Below, one piece after another: positions 23,455 through 34,819 of a DNA stretch of 64,000 nt. Made by a program: the position numbers and the translations under genes. The stretch is from Pollenia angustigena (Eukaryota; Arthropoda; Insecta; Diptera; Polleniidae). Where the stretch lies: the NCBI GenBank assembly GCA_930367215.1, contig OV884056.1, positions 199,433,310 to 199,497,309 of the forward strand. Direction: 5' to 3'. Positions within the stretch are counted from its first letter, which is position 1; each line of letters starts with the position of its first letter. Under the pieces are notes generated by a model. It worked only from the letters and a program-made list of their open reading frames with translations, searched no databases and had not been told where the DNA came from.

Positions 23455-24740
23455 CAAAAGCTTTAAGTTTCAAAGCTTTTGCAGACTTTAGCGGCTCTGG
23501 TACTTGGGATCGATTTTATGAGTCATAATATGACCCAAGCTGCCGAATATTAATATATACAAAAATCAACAATTATGTACTATCAAAATAATTAGTTGAA
23601 AGTGTCAGAGCTTTTTTCAAGAACTGATTAATTTTTTACAAAATCTCTTACGATATTGAACTAAAAGGAATGGATCGCTTATCTATTTTCAAAAAGATCA
23701 ATATCTCATAGAAAATCATGCAAAGTCGGAACTGCTTTCCAGACAGTTGGAACAGGTATTAAAACTAATACATATGTATACATTTTAGTTAGTAACTAAT
23801 TTTAATAAAACACAAATCGCCTAAATATGATTTCCGTAAGTTCCATTTTCGCCTTCGGCTGGTTCTCATACAGCCTACAATGGGAACTATTGTGAAAAAA
23901 TCCATTGCTAGACACATTTTTGAAATCACGCTTAAACTAAGGTGGCCTCCATGGGATCCTATGACGGCGTTCATGATATGTTTTTAGACTTCAAATCCAA
24001 AACTCGGATACAAGTCCTCAATAACCATTTCAAATTTCATTAAACTCCCACTGGGCTGCCGTGGCATGCTTTGTAAATAGTAGTTTACTTTGTCTTTAAT
24101 AAGACTCAAGCGGTTAGGCTAAAAGATCAAAGAGTTATACTCTCTTTTTTTTCTCTATTAAACTCATGCGTATTATTTTTAGTGAATAAAAAGATCGCAA
24201 AACCAAAAATTTTTTAAATTGTAGTTTTAAACTTCAGCCAGACGTAAAGAAATGTTGAAATTTGTCAACTTTAAAATAAGCCCATTTTGTAATTGAGTTC
24301 TTAAAATGTATTAAAAACTATTTATTTTATCAATAAAAAAAAAACGCTGTGTATTAATAAAACTGAACACAACAATTGCCTGGTAATACGATTCTTTTAT
24401 TTATTTTTCTCTTTAAATAAATATACAAATATTTGCACAATAAATTATATTTCTTAAACAGAACAAAAAACAGAGCAAAAAGCGTATAAGAGTCAGTAGT
24501 CAAAATGATCACTTAATTAATTAAACAAGCAATAAAAAATATCAGTTGTTACCGATGCGTCATTTGATTTGACATTTTGTTTTATTATTATTTTTTTTTT
24601 AAAGACTTCGTATTTGTTTAAAACAATTAAGTTATCGCTACAATTACAATTAATAAATTCGTAAAAGGGGAACGCGAAAAAAATTAAAAGGGGACCAAGA
24701 AAAAATTAAACAAGAAATTTATTTAAATTATTAAAAGTTA
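23455..24740. other. AT-rich DNA, nothing recognised
   Basis: No coding frame with a domain, no paired ends. Contains poly-A and poly-T tracts. Confidence 0.4.
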
Positions 24741-24800
24741 GTCAGTCTCGTTGGTAGTAAGCTAGTCTATCTGCTAGATAGTTGCGGGTTTAATTCTGAA
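24741..24800 (+). mobile_element. tRNA-derived SINE fragment
   Basis: 'gttggtagtaagctagtcta' followed by 'gcgggtttaattctg' matches the head of the SINE seen complete at 54500-54625 (A-box-like part and diverged B box). Confidence 0.5.
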
Positions 24801-25299
24801 AATTTACGTTACTATAAACTAAGTTTAAATGTAATTTGTAATTGCAGATGTAAAATAAATATATAAAAATAACATATAACAAAATTTTAATTAGAATCGA
24901 AAGAGAGCTACTTTTTCGTTAAACTTTATCGATATCCAGTTCAATATAGTGTGGATATTAAGGGAACAGAATGAAAACCAGTTAAAATGTTATAAGTTTT
25001 TACACTTGATTTTCGTAATAAGTAATAATATGCTGAAATTTTGTTTTAATTGGCTGTTAACGCTTTTAAGGGAACAGAAAAATTTCGGATTTCGAATTAG
25101 ATATTAAAATTTGTATTTAGATACTTTTATTGTTACCAAAATCTATTTTAGTTTTTAATATATTGAAGGTGGTGTTGCACTTCTACAATACAGCCTACTT
25201 TTTTTACAAATATTTTGTATAGGAAACCAAATTATTTGTTCGAAATTATTTGAAAACTTTTACTTTAAACGTTTCCAGCTACACATATATTTATATTGT
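24801..25299. other. Repeat-like AT-rich DNA
   Basis: The phrase 'aagggaacagaa' occurs twice (about 24960 and 25068). Otherwise nothing is identifiable. Confidence 0.3.
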
Positions 25300-25727
25300 T
25301 TTTGTGTGGAAAATGCCACGCCCACTCTTCCAGTTGAGACTTCTTTTTGACAGATGTTGTGTGTTAATAATAGCTGCTTTACACTATCACACAAGTCTTA
25401 CGTATTTTGAAAAAAATACAAGCTTGTCAGGATAAGTTGTTATTGTTTTTTTGACAATTTTCAAACAATAATTAGATCAGGGAAGCATTTTCGAAAAATA
25501 CTTAATACTTTGTGGGATAGTGTGTAACGGCTTTAAGCATGGTACTTATACTAAATTTAAAAACATTTGCCGTTCTCCTGATATACAGAGGTGCCACGCC
25601 CATTTCTTCTATTCAGGCCAGTTGTTATTAATTGATTACTGTTACCGTTCTCTAGATAGACATTTTCTTTGTATAAGACGTGCCACGACCACTTAGAATT
25701 TTACCAATTTTTTGTAGCATTTGTTCA
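25300..25727 (+). repeat. Family B-type repeat with GCCACGCCCA phrases
   Basis: GCCACGCCCAC near 25315, GCCACGCCCAT near 25591 and TGCCACGACCACT near 25681 alternate with 'taccgttctctagata'-like phrases. The same alternation is at 52440-52950. This is a diverged dispersed repeat, not coding. Confidence 0.5.
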
Positions 25728-25955
25728 CAGACAAAAATAAAAATGGATTTTAATTGAAAAATTTGTGCTATTAATTAAAAATTAAATTAAATTTGCGCCG
25801 ACAAACAAATTAAAAGTGTCTATTAAACGCTTAATCCATTTGATTAAACGATTAATTCACTTGATTACATTTTTAATTAAAACTGATATTATTTCTTAAT
25901 AATGCTTCATTCAATTGGTGTACAATTTTCGAGAATTTTTTCTGTGTTATAAGCA
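25728..25955 (-). repeat. Repeat family C, copy 2
   Basis: Inverse copy of the 2540-2720 repeat: 'attaaacgcttaatccattt' units, then 'aattaaaactgatattattt' and an end reading TTTTTTCTGTGT. Confidence 0.65.
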
Positions 25956-26192
25956 CAGGGTGCAAAATCGATTCAGTAATTTAGGAGTGTATAAAGAACA
26001 AACATTAAATTTTATTTAAACATTATTTTATAACTCGAGGAACACTTAGTTTTACTTCCACTGAAGGTTTGCAAAACATCGAAAAACCAGGACCTCGAGG
26101 GGAAATAGCGAGGAATTTATGGATCTCCGAAACAATCGTAGCCGATTTTAATGAAATTTAAGACATTGATAGGTCCCCATTTAAGTAGAAAC

Positions 26193-27200
26193 TAGGGTAT
26201 TCATTCGGTTAATTTAAAATTGGCAATTTTCGATTAACGATTAAGCCGGTTGATTTGAGTCGATTAACCGATGTAACAAATTTGTTTTTGTTTTTTGTAG
26301 TTTTTTAGCATTTTTTTTTTGTGTTTTTCATTATTTGTTTCGCCTCATAAAAAAAGGTATGTGTTTGGAAAATAGTTTTTCCTGCAATATATTTCCATCT
26401 GTATTGCTCATGCTTAAATTCCGGAACAAAATCAGAAACTAGGGGTGCTGAAATACATTTTTTGCAGAATGTTCGGTGCTGAGCTTTGCCAGGATGAGTC
26501 AGATGATGACCTGACAATAGAAGAAACTTCCGATTGTAACACAAACAATCTTTAACAAAATTCGCCGAAATAATAGCATAATGGAAGATTTTAAATGTTG
26601 AGAGAAATCCTGGAAAAGGACTGAGAAATTAGATAATCTGTATCATGATACAAAGAAACCAAGAAACCGCATTCAGCTTTCAAAAATGAAATGTTTCTGC
26701 GCATCTACGTCACATCAGCGTATAAGTAAAGTGACGTCATATTAAACCGTTGAATTTTGTAAACATGTGCAACGCGTAATCTTGTTTTTATCGTTCTTGA
26801 AACTGGGGTCAAATTACGGCATTCGATATCGATTAAAATAACAACACAATTTGAATAGGAATTTGGGTTGCCAACACATCTTCGATAAGTGAAAGAATTT
26901 TTTCCAAGTCAAGATTTATCAAAACTAAAGAAAAGAATCGCTTATATACTAATCATTTAAACCAAATTATTTTTTCAAAAGATTATTTTATAAGATCTTG
27001 AACTATTGAAATAATTAACAAAAAAAGTCTCAGTTTTTTTTTTTATAAATACATTAAAATATTATGTATAAAATATGTTTTTCATATTTATGAATTTCTT
27101 TTTTGTTTGCTTCTTTTGGTTCAAGAATTGTTTTGTTGGTTATGCAACAACAAAATTAACCGATTAAATCATAACCTCGTTTGAATGAAATGAATACCCA
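26193..27200 (+). mobile_element. hAT transposon relic, family G copy 2
   Basis: Begins TAGGGTATTCATTCGGTTAA and ends GAATGAAATGAATACCCA. Flanked by GTAGAAAC (26185-26192) and GTAGATAC (27201-27208), 7 of 8 matching. It shares arms and the C-terminal transposase remnant with 16284-17786. Relative to that copy it has about 230 extra bases at 26645-26875, either an insertion here or a deletion there. Confidence 0.85.
26876..26975 (+). pseudogene. hAT transposase C-terminal remnant
   Basis: Plus-strand reading TSSISERIFSKSRFIKTKEK then NRLYTNHLNQIIF. It is co-linear with the remnant at 16857-16962 and keeps the S-E-R-I-F-S motif better. No upstream catalytic domain is recognisable. Confidence 0.85.
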
Positions 27201-27208
27201 GTAGATAC

Positions 27209-28239
27209 TTAAGCTTTGTATTGTTTTACTACGAGGGGAGAAGAGTGTAACAGCACACTACGGGTATTTGCTAGTATAGAAACATACTGCTTAATTCAAT
27301 AAAGGTTGGAAAATTATTCCAAACAAAAAATTTCCTTTTTTTCTTCCAAGATTAAAGATATTGAATTCATATTCGACAATTCCTTTTGTAAAACCTAAAT
27401 CGCCTTATTATACAACATTGTATATTTGTTAATGAAGAAGAAATACATTAAAACCAAGAGTGAAGAAAAAAATTATCACTAAAATTAAAAACATTTGCGT
27501 TTTTAGTTTTATTTTTCATATATTTTTTTTTATTATTTGTTAAAAAGCAAATTGTTGATCTTCGTAAGTGAATTGACAATGAACAATTCAATGTTCCATC
27601 TTTTCCATTTTTGACATTTAGCAAAACGACAACGTAACGATACAACAAATGTGTCTATTCACAAGTGCATAAGCAAAAATCGTATTTTTTCAAAAGATAA
27701 GCCTTATCGTATGGCTTGTAAATTGGACAATTATAGCATATAAATAGAAATATGTATATTTATAGTTTTCATATCATTAAAAGTGTTTCTTGTGTGTTAT
27801 TTTTTTATTTAAAATTTTTTTTATGCTGTTGTTATCACACAATTATTTGTTATACGAGACTCGCAAAAGTAATAACTGGAACATGAACTATTCGAAAGCG
27901 ACAAAGAGAAGGCGCGAAAAAATTCTCTACAATAATATTATTTGTATTAAAAAATACAATTTATACAAATATTATGGCAAACATGAAAGACAAAAAGTAG
28001 GACTCTTTAATATATAAGAACTAAAACATGCAGTTTTATTTGTACACTCGAAAAAATGAATGTTATAAAATCATGAACATACTTTTGGAAATTATTGTAA
28101 TGCAACTTCTCGTAGTTTATATTGATCAGATAACGACGTTAATCGCATATTTTCAAAGCTACAATCCTATGTCAACATAATTCTTTTAGTAGCGCGTTAG
28201 CTTTCAAGCGATTGGTACAATATCGTTTTTCTTAAGGGT
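27209..28239. other. AT-rich DNA, nothing recognised
   Basis: Short frames at 27448-27648 and 27790-28017 have no domain. No paired ends were seen. Confidence 0.35.
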
Positions 28240-28278
28240 GCCCCAGTACGCTTGTTGGTAGTGAGTAGAGTATACAAT
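28240..28278 (+). mobile_element. SINE head fragment
   Basis: 'gtgccccagtacgcttgttg' plus 'gtagtgag' matches the 5' part of the SINE at 54500-54625 (reverse complement there). The matching rest may be the SINE part at 32215, on the far side of the nest 28279-32214. Confidence 0.45.
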
Positions 28279-28457
28279 TATTGGTTTTGTTCGAGTAAGG
28301 AATTAATCGATTTTTGAATTTTAAAATTGCTCGATTAATCGAATAAAGGTTTTAAATTGTTCGAATTACTCGAATAACTCGAAGAATTTAAATAATTGTA
28401 TCCAATGGGAAAAAACAAACATCGCTATTTGAACTCATACTTTTATTTTATTAATAA

Positions 28458-29313
28458 CACTACGTGACAATTTTTTGACCAAATAAATTTGACACCTAAT
28501 CTTTATGTAAAATTGTCCGCTGAATCCGAATATGAAGTCAGAATTGTCAAAAGTAGAACAGTTTTCGATATTCCAAAATAACCGTTATTTGTGTTTTTAA
28601 AAAAGATGCTGTGACTGAAATGCAAATATCCACAAAATAAAATTTTAGCCTATTTTCAATACGAACATATTGTGCCCAATAGGATCCGGATCGGTGCAAA
28701 AATGACAAAGTCACAGAAGATTAATTGAACTAACCCACAACAAATTAATGTACAAAGCTAAATTTTTAGTAACAATAAATATTAAAAATTGCTTGAAACT
28801 ATTGAATTTCTATGTGGGTTAATTTACTAAATCTTCTGTAACTCTGTCATTTTTGTACCAATCTATGTCTTGTTGGGCGGAAAATGTTCATATTAAAAAA
28901 ATCTAATGTCGCATGCAATAAAATATTAGGATTTTTAAATTATTGGATTAAAAAAATAGCTTGATTAGAGCAAAATTGAACAAAATCATAAAATTTTCAA
29001 TGAACCTTGAACTTTTGTCCCTTGTAACTCTGTCATTTCTTGACCAATCTTTACAAGCAATCCATGGTTATTTTAGAAATTTTATAACCTTTCACTAGAA
29101 AGAAAGAATTACAAACCCCGTTTAAAATTTTTGAAGATATTTGCATTTCAGTCCCATTATCTTTTTTAAAAACACAAATAACGGAAATATCTCAAAAACT
29201 GTTCTACTTTTGATAATTCTGACTTCATATTCAGATTCAGCGGATAATTTTACATAATGATAAGCTGTCAGATTCATTTGGTCACGACTTTGTTGAAATT
29301 TTGTCACGTAGTG
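28458..29313. mobile_element. TAA-flanked inverted-repeat element with 180-bp arms
   Basis: Begins CACTACGTGACAA and ends TTGTCACGTAGTG with TAA on each side. Arms 28463-28640 and 29130-29310 are long inverted copies ('atgaagtcagaattgtcaaa', 'gtagaacagtttt'). A second inverted pair (28690-28740 and 28810-28865) lies inside. No coding content. Confidence 0.75.
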
Positions 29314-29790
29314 TAATCGGAAAAAGAGAGGTGAGAGGTGCCAGCCAGTTATGAAAAACATTTTTAGCCAATTAATTATTTCTTAAAATCGAGTGAAATT
29401 TAAATCGATGGAGATTCTCTGTTAAATTTTTTTAAAAACCACCGCAGTTTTTCCTGATTTTAAGAGAAATTCTGTTAAAGATAAGAATTCAATGTTTAAT
29501 ATATAAAAGGATTTTTTTTATAATCTTTTAAAACAGGATCTTTGTTTTTAAATCCCCTTTTAATTTCCTTTATTTTAAAACTCTACTCTATTAGTTTGGT
29601 TGATTTATTTTTAACGTACTACTGTTTCACAACAAATGCCAGAAACTTCGTTTTCAAACAAGGACACTAAGGGACTAAGGGTTTTAAGACGAAAGTAGTG
29701 ACATCTCAAACGTTACATCCAGCCGATAAGTAGATACGAGGTAATAAAAAAATTTACAGTAGGGTAATAACAGGTAACCCATTATCTGAC
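29314..29790. other. Nothing recognised
   Basis: AT-rich remainder of the nest. It ends at the TSD of the hAT element. Confidence 0.35.
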
Positions 29791-31615
29791 CAGGCGCGGA
29801 ACCAGCTTGTGCCTTAGGGGGGGGGGGGGTAATTTATTATGATACAAAAAAAAAATTGTTTTTAAAAATTTATTAAAAGCAATTTGTGTATATTATTTTA
29901 AAAGAACTCTACATTAAGGTTAAATAAAATATTCAATATAAATTAAAATAAACTAATCTTTTTAAATAAGCAATTTATGATTTCCTTGTGAGGCAAAGGG
30001 TAGGAAATGACCTCTCGCTCGTAGCATTACTGACGAGCATTGAAACGAAAATTTGAAATATTTTTCTTAGATTTGGGTAGATATCTTCATCACAGTTTAT
30101 TAAAGCATCTACAACGTTATCTGATAGATTTTTAGATAATTTCCATGTTTGTTGCCAATGCTACAGTTCAGGCTCAAGTTTAGATGTTAGTAGGTGTTTA
30201 TCTCAAGTTGTGGTTTTAAAAGTTTTATATCTGTATATGACTTGATTACACTTTGAGTAGAAGTTTTGGTATGTTCAATACATTAAAGATATCTATTGGA
30301 AAGGTGTTTTGAGATCTTCTAAAATAAATTCAATAAGAGAATTTTGGATGTGATTATTTCGTTAAAATTTTGTTTTTTAGGTTGGAACCTCGATTTGAAC
30401 GCAAATAACTTTAACTTTTTTAAAAATCACTTTAAATTGTTCTTCGGCTTTATTTCTTTTTTCTTCAAGGCACAAGATTAAAGTTTTGATAAGGCTTCAT
30501 CCTTTTTGAAGATCTATATCGTGCTTTTGTAAAATGATACTAAGCGGCTGTGTTACAATAAGTATCACACTTAATATGTTTATTCCGCAAATAAATTCAA
30601 AAGTTCTAAGTGAGTTCCTTAATATAATGCTCTTGATGAAGTATCTCTACCTTCCCACTCAGATATTTTTTCCAAAGCCTCTACTATATGATGTACACTT
30701 GTTGCAAAGTGTAAAGCTGAGTCGTGACGGTCCACCTATCTTGTCTCGCATAATGTAGAGAGTTTGGCTGCCAAATACTTTACTAAAAACGTGTTTTGCC
30801 TGATTTACGGGAAATAGCAAGGCGTTTGTTTCGCATTTGTCGCGGTTTCCAGAATTTTTTAACAGCTCCATTTTCTGCTGACATCAAACGACACCCATCA
30901 GTTCCAACTCCTATACAATTTTTTAGGTCAAGACTAAAATTTGTCAAAGTTTTAAGAAGTATTGATGATAGTGCCATTGCATCAATTGACACATCAGCGT
31001 CATTATCAATATCCTGTGAAGGCTCTTCAAATGCTTTTACAACAAAGCCAAAACAATTCTTCCCTAACAATTTTTTATTGTATGTTGAAATATTTTAAAG
31101 ATAAGGAAATCTGGCTTTTCCCCGACAAATCCGTGCGTTCGTCAAAAATTATCGAATAGGATTTTTTTCATATAACACATATATACATTAATATTGCAAA
31201 TACTAAGGCTTTTTAATAATTCAACCGCATGCATTTTCAAGTCAAACGTTTACTCTTTGGTTATACATAGATGGCACCTGCTGGGATTGAATGTAGAATA
31301 ATAAGTATTTAAATACAGTAAACTAGATGTTTCATTGAAAATATCTAATAAATAACTATTAGGATGAAGATTTGGATACTTATTGAAAATTTGGTTAGAG
31401 ATTCAATAAAAAAACAAAAAAAAATACTTATTGAAAATTTCGTTAGAGATTTAATAAAAAAACAAAAAAAACCTTGCTGGGATTTCCAAAAATTTTGTAC
31501 ATTAAAAAAAGATAATATTTATGGGTATTCTTGTATTATCGAAATAAACAAAACACATTTTTATAATTTACGGGGGGGAAATTTCCTTATTTCACCCCCC
31601 CTGAATCCGCGCCTG
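29791..31615 (-). mobile_element. hAT transposon with decayed transposase
   Basis: Left end CAGGCGCGGAACCAG; right end inverted CAGGCGCGGATTCAG. A perfect 8-bp target duplication TATCTGAC is at 29783-29790 and 31616-31623. A run of 12-13 G follows the left end, and a G/C-run pair (CGGGGGGG, CACCCCCC) precedes the right. The interior codes on the minus strand for a frameshifted transposase (30400-31080). Confidence 0.95.
30400..31080 (-). pseudogene. hAT transposase fragment (DUF4371-like)
   Basis: Minus-strand frame 31070-30783 contains LKTLTNFSLDLKNCIGVGTD followed by GCRLMSAENGAV. This matches the segment with a catalytic Asp in hAT transposases of the DUF4371/'52 kDa repressor' type ('L.NCIGQGTDG...M....GAV'). 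Further down, 30560-30490 reads VTQPLSIILQKHDIDLQK, a conserved helix of the same family ('..PLS..LQ...IDL..'). These pieces are in different frames with stops between, so it is dead. A BED finger and C-terminal dimerisation part were not found. Confidence 0.85.
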
Positions 31616-31694
31616 TATCTGACAGTACATGGTTTACAAATTTATAACTGCTGATGAATATTTTTTACAAATTTGACTTTCATAGTCAGCGTTC

Positions 31695-31887
31695 AAAAAA
31701 CTGCAGTCAAAGTAGGAAACCTGCCATTTCTTCCACTTCTTCATTTGTCATTGGCCAAAAACAACTTTTGCTTTTACTTTTGATTCATTAAATGTAAGCC
31801 GTCGCTGTCAAACCAACTCAAAAAGCGAAAAGTGGTACACACACTTCGTTTTTTGTCGACAGTTTTTGGTAACGACTGCAGTTTTTT
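31695..31887. mobile_element. 193-bp miniature element with AAAAAACTGCAGTC ends
   Basis: AAAAAACTGCAGTC at 31695-31708 is repeated inverted at 31874-31887. No coding content and no convincing target duplication. Confidence 0.55.
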
Positions 31888-31981
31888 AAACCCTGTTTAT
31901 AAAGATAAAGTATGGTTTAAAAAAAATAAATGCAAAAGGTAACAACATGTAATTTAGTTTTAAAGTTAGAAATTTTCAACG

Positions 31982-32113
31982 AAATATCGAGCCCTAACCG
32001 CGAAAATAACGGAGATGATGCAAGTGTTGCCAATAAAGTCATTTATTAAAAAAAAAAACGAAAATCGAAAATGATGTCGGTTGTGTTATTTTCGCGGTTA
32101 GGGCTCGATATTT
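31982..32113. mobile_element. 132-bp element with 29-bp perfect inverted ends
   Basis: The ends (AAATATCGAGCCCTAACCGC plus GAAAATAAC) are perfect inverted copies, so this copy is probably young. Loop of about 74 bases. No coding content. Confidence 0.85.
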
Positions 32114-32214
32114 TTACATTAAAAATGTAGAATTTTCTAATAATTGACATAAATTCTTCGAGTTATTCGTTATTCGAAATTGGCTTCTACAATTATTCGA
32201 TCAAATAATGGCGG

Positions 32215-32400
32215 ACAAATTCCTGGATACTCTAGAAGTGCGATAGTCTATCAGTGCGAGGGTTGAGGGTTCGATTCCCGCCAGAGACACTGGTCTGTTT
32301 CTCTACAACGGGCTGAAGGTCTAAGTTAGTATTGCTCTGTTAATGAGGTTTGAATATAATTTGAAATTGTATTTATAATTCTTATTAAATAAATAAAAAA
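32215..32400 (+). mobile_element. tRNA-derived SINE with A-rich tail
   Basis: Contains a perfect B box GGTTCGATTCC at about 32267-32277, preceded by 'atagtctatcagtgcgaggg'. The body continues 'cgccagagacactggtctgt' and ends in AAATAAATAAAAAAAAAAATA near 32400. It shares its head and body with the copies at 34744 and 54500 (reverse). Confidence 0.7.
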
Positions 32401-32791
32401 AAAAATATAATTTTCCTTTAATATACACGAAGTAAAAAAACAAGCCCCACTATGTGGTTTAACAGCTATTGTGTATAAACAGTGCAAACATGGGTTTCTT
32501 TCCGTGCAAATATGCCAATACAAGTATTGTATGCTTTCTTGTGAAGAAATCATTTTCTATAACAAACAGATTTTGCAATTTTAAGTTTCAAAAGTTAAAG
32601 TTAAATTAAACAGGTATTAAGCTATGATTTCGATCAAACTTTTATTACATTATAATGCTTGTAATATTTTTATTTCATCAATACCAGTTTCTTTTTGAGG
32701 ATTTAAATAAGCAATTGCCTTTTCAATATCCCTTTTCTCAAATCTTTGTATTGTAGCTGTTCCGGAAACGATTTTCAAATGTACAACAAAC
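32401..32791. other. Nothing recognised
   Basis: AT-rich, no frame with a domain and no paired ends. Confidence 0.35.
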
Positions 32792-32799
32792 ATGTTTTC

Positions 32800-33171
32800 C
32801 AAGGCGAATTAACTACAGGTGGTGTCAAAACGCCTTCTGATTTTGACAGTTCGAGCCTATTTGTTTTGATTTTTTATTGTTTTGCTAAGAATAGTTGACA
32901 TTTCGGGCAGTAAACTAAAGCCTATAGTACACGAAATGTAAAAAGTCACATGCGCAAGTTGGTCTGACGTAAGTTTGTCGTCATCACACAACAAGAACAT
33001 GCTATTGTGGTTTTGTAGTGACGTCAAAATTACGTCAGAACCACATGCGCATGTGGCTTTTTACATTCCGTGTACTATAGATTTAACAACGTATTGCAAA
33101 ACCCCCTATGTTGTTTCTGCTGTTTTTGGATTGTTGTAATTCCGACACCACCTGTTGTTGAATTCGCCTTG
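32800..33171. mobile_element. 372-bp element with 8-bp target duplication
   Basis: Left end CAAGGCGAATTAACTACAGG and right end inverted CAAGGCGAATTCAACAACAG; both continue GTGGTGTC. The perfect 8-bp duplication ATGTTTTC is at 32792-32799 and 33172-33179. The duplication size allows hAT or P-type; the ends do not decide. Another element (32922-33080) is inserted inside. Confidence 0.85.
32922..33080. mobile_element. 159-bp miniature element nested in 32800-33171
   Basis: Left CTATAGTACACGAAATGTAA pairs with inverted right CTATAGTACACGGAATGTAA, then AAAG(T/C)CACATGCGC on both sides, with inner arms CTGACGTAA/TTACGTCAG. No clear target duplication. Confidence 0.75.
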
Positions 33172-33179
33172 ATGTTTTC

Positions 33180-34743
33180 TTTTTGAAAATCATTCCTTGC
33201 CCAATTTCCATTCGAGTTTCGAAAAGGCTATGTTTTAAGTTTGAAAATTGTTCAGGAAATTTCGTCACTTCGATTTCGAATTTAATTATAAGATCCCAGT
33301 ATGCAAAATGAAAATAAGTCCACATACTTGAAAATTTTCAACTCGCTTTCTCATCTATATATGGAGGCTTCAGAACTAAAACGTGTCAAGTCAAAAAGAA
33401 AATTCGAAAATATTTTGAGTTTGAGTAAGTGAACTGCCATTTGTTTCAGTAGCCATTGACGTGGGTTAATTACCATTCGCTTCGGGACGAAACATATTTG
33501 TATTTAGTTCGTTACAAAACTAAATAAAGTTAAGCTTTGCAGGGAGCTTCGCAACAGTTTTCAATTATATTCATATAAAATATTTTATAACTTGGTTAGA
33601 TTCAGCTTTGAACCCTCCATTTGATGGATTATTTAACAAGTAGGTACAAAAAACGTATTCTCAATAGTATTTTCAAAACTAGATATTTAATTGTTTTTTT
33701 ATTTCGAGTGTAACAATAAGTATTAAAATAAACAGTAGTTGACTTGTTTGCAATTAGCGGCATAAAATGCATTAAAAAGACATTTATGCACTATGAAAAA
33801 ATTACAAAAAAAAAAGAGAAAAAAAAAATAAATGAATATGCCACCACTACAATCATCGTGAGCAACAGAAAAAAACGGTAATCATCAACATTATTATCAT
33901 CGTCATATAAACGATTGAGTACTTGAATTGTAAACGAATAAATAACAAGAGCACTTTGTCTGGGTATGACACAGAAAAATCAGATATTGCTGTGTATGTG
34001 TGTGTAAATAAGTATCTGTAGGATAGAATGAAATACAATGACCCAGGGGGACTTATTTTATACCATTCAATATGCGAGTTTCAAAACAATAAAAATAAAA
34101 AATAAAACAAACAACATTTAGAACGGCAAACTATAGTCACTCATACATACATACATCAATAATATGTAGATATCATACAGATGCAAACTAACAAACTCAT
34201 GTCTAAATTGTATTTTACTGTATCATCATTATGATCACAATCATATTTAATGTTCGCGGTGTCATACCACCAGTATTTTAAACAATTATTTATGTTTGTT
34301 TATATCATTTTGTTGTTGGTGTTTTTTTTTTTGTTTTTTACTTTGATATTATTATGTGTTTATTGCTTTAAATGATGAACAGCAACAAAAAATATAAACA
34401 AAAAGAGCAACCAACATAAATGGTGTTCTTTTCATTGGTTACAAATAAATAATTTTAAATACTTGTGCGAACGATTAAATGAGTGATAACAACTGCGCCT
34501 TTAATTTTAGATTTACATACTTTTATTTATTTATTTATTGGTTTGATGGAGCTTAATTTTCAACGAGTTTTATTATGTGGGAGAGGGTAAGATATAGAAA
34601 ACAAATCAATAATTTATACCTTCTATAACATTTTTATGTATCCAAGTTAATGTAATATAAATTAAACCATTTTGAACCGTTAGTTTAAAAGATAATGTTT
34701 GTTTTTAAAAAAGAACTTTTTACGGGGAAAAGGAAACGTTTTC
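33180..34743. other. AT-rich DNA, nothing recognised
   Basis: Simple repeats (ATTTATTT near 34525, TG-rich near 33990) but no gene, RNA or element ends. Confidence 0.35.
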
Positions 34744-34813
34744 AATATAGTCTATCAGCGTGAGGGTTGCAGGTTCAATACCCACTGAAGACTCTGGTCT
34801 GTTTCTCTACAAT
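34744..34813 (+). mobile_element. SINE fragment interrupted by a fold-back element
   Basis: 'atagtctatcagcgtgaggg', a diverged B box GGTTCAATACC and 'ctctggtctgtttctctaca' match the SINE at 32215-32400. The match stops where the fold-back element at 34820 begins. Confidence 0.55.
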
Positions 34814-34819
34814 GCACAG

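Larger units (their letters stand above)
28279..32214. mobile_element. Composite transposon nest bounded by TTCGAAT arms
   Basis: Left arm 28279-28400 and right arm 32145-32210 are inverted copies sharing AACTCGAAGAATTTA and TTCGAAT-A-CGAAT blocks. Between them lie at least four later elements (28458-29313, 29791-31615, 31695-31887, 31982-32113). The exact outer ends and target duplication are not clear. Confidence 0.5.
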
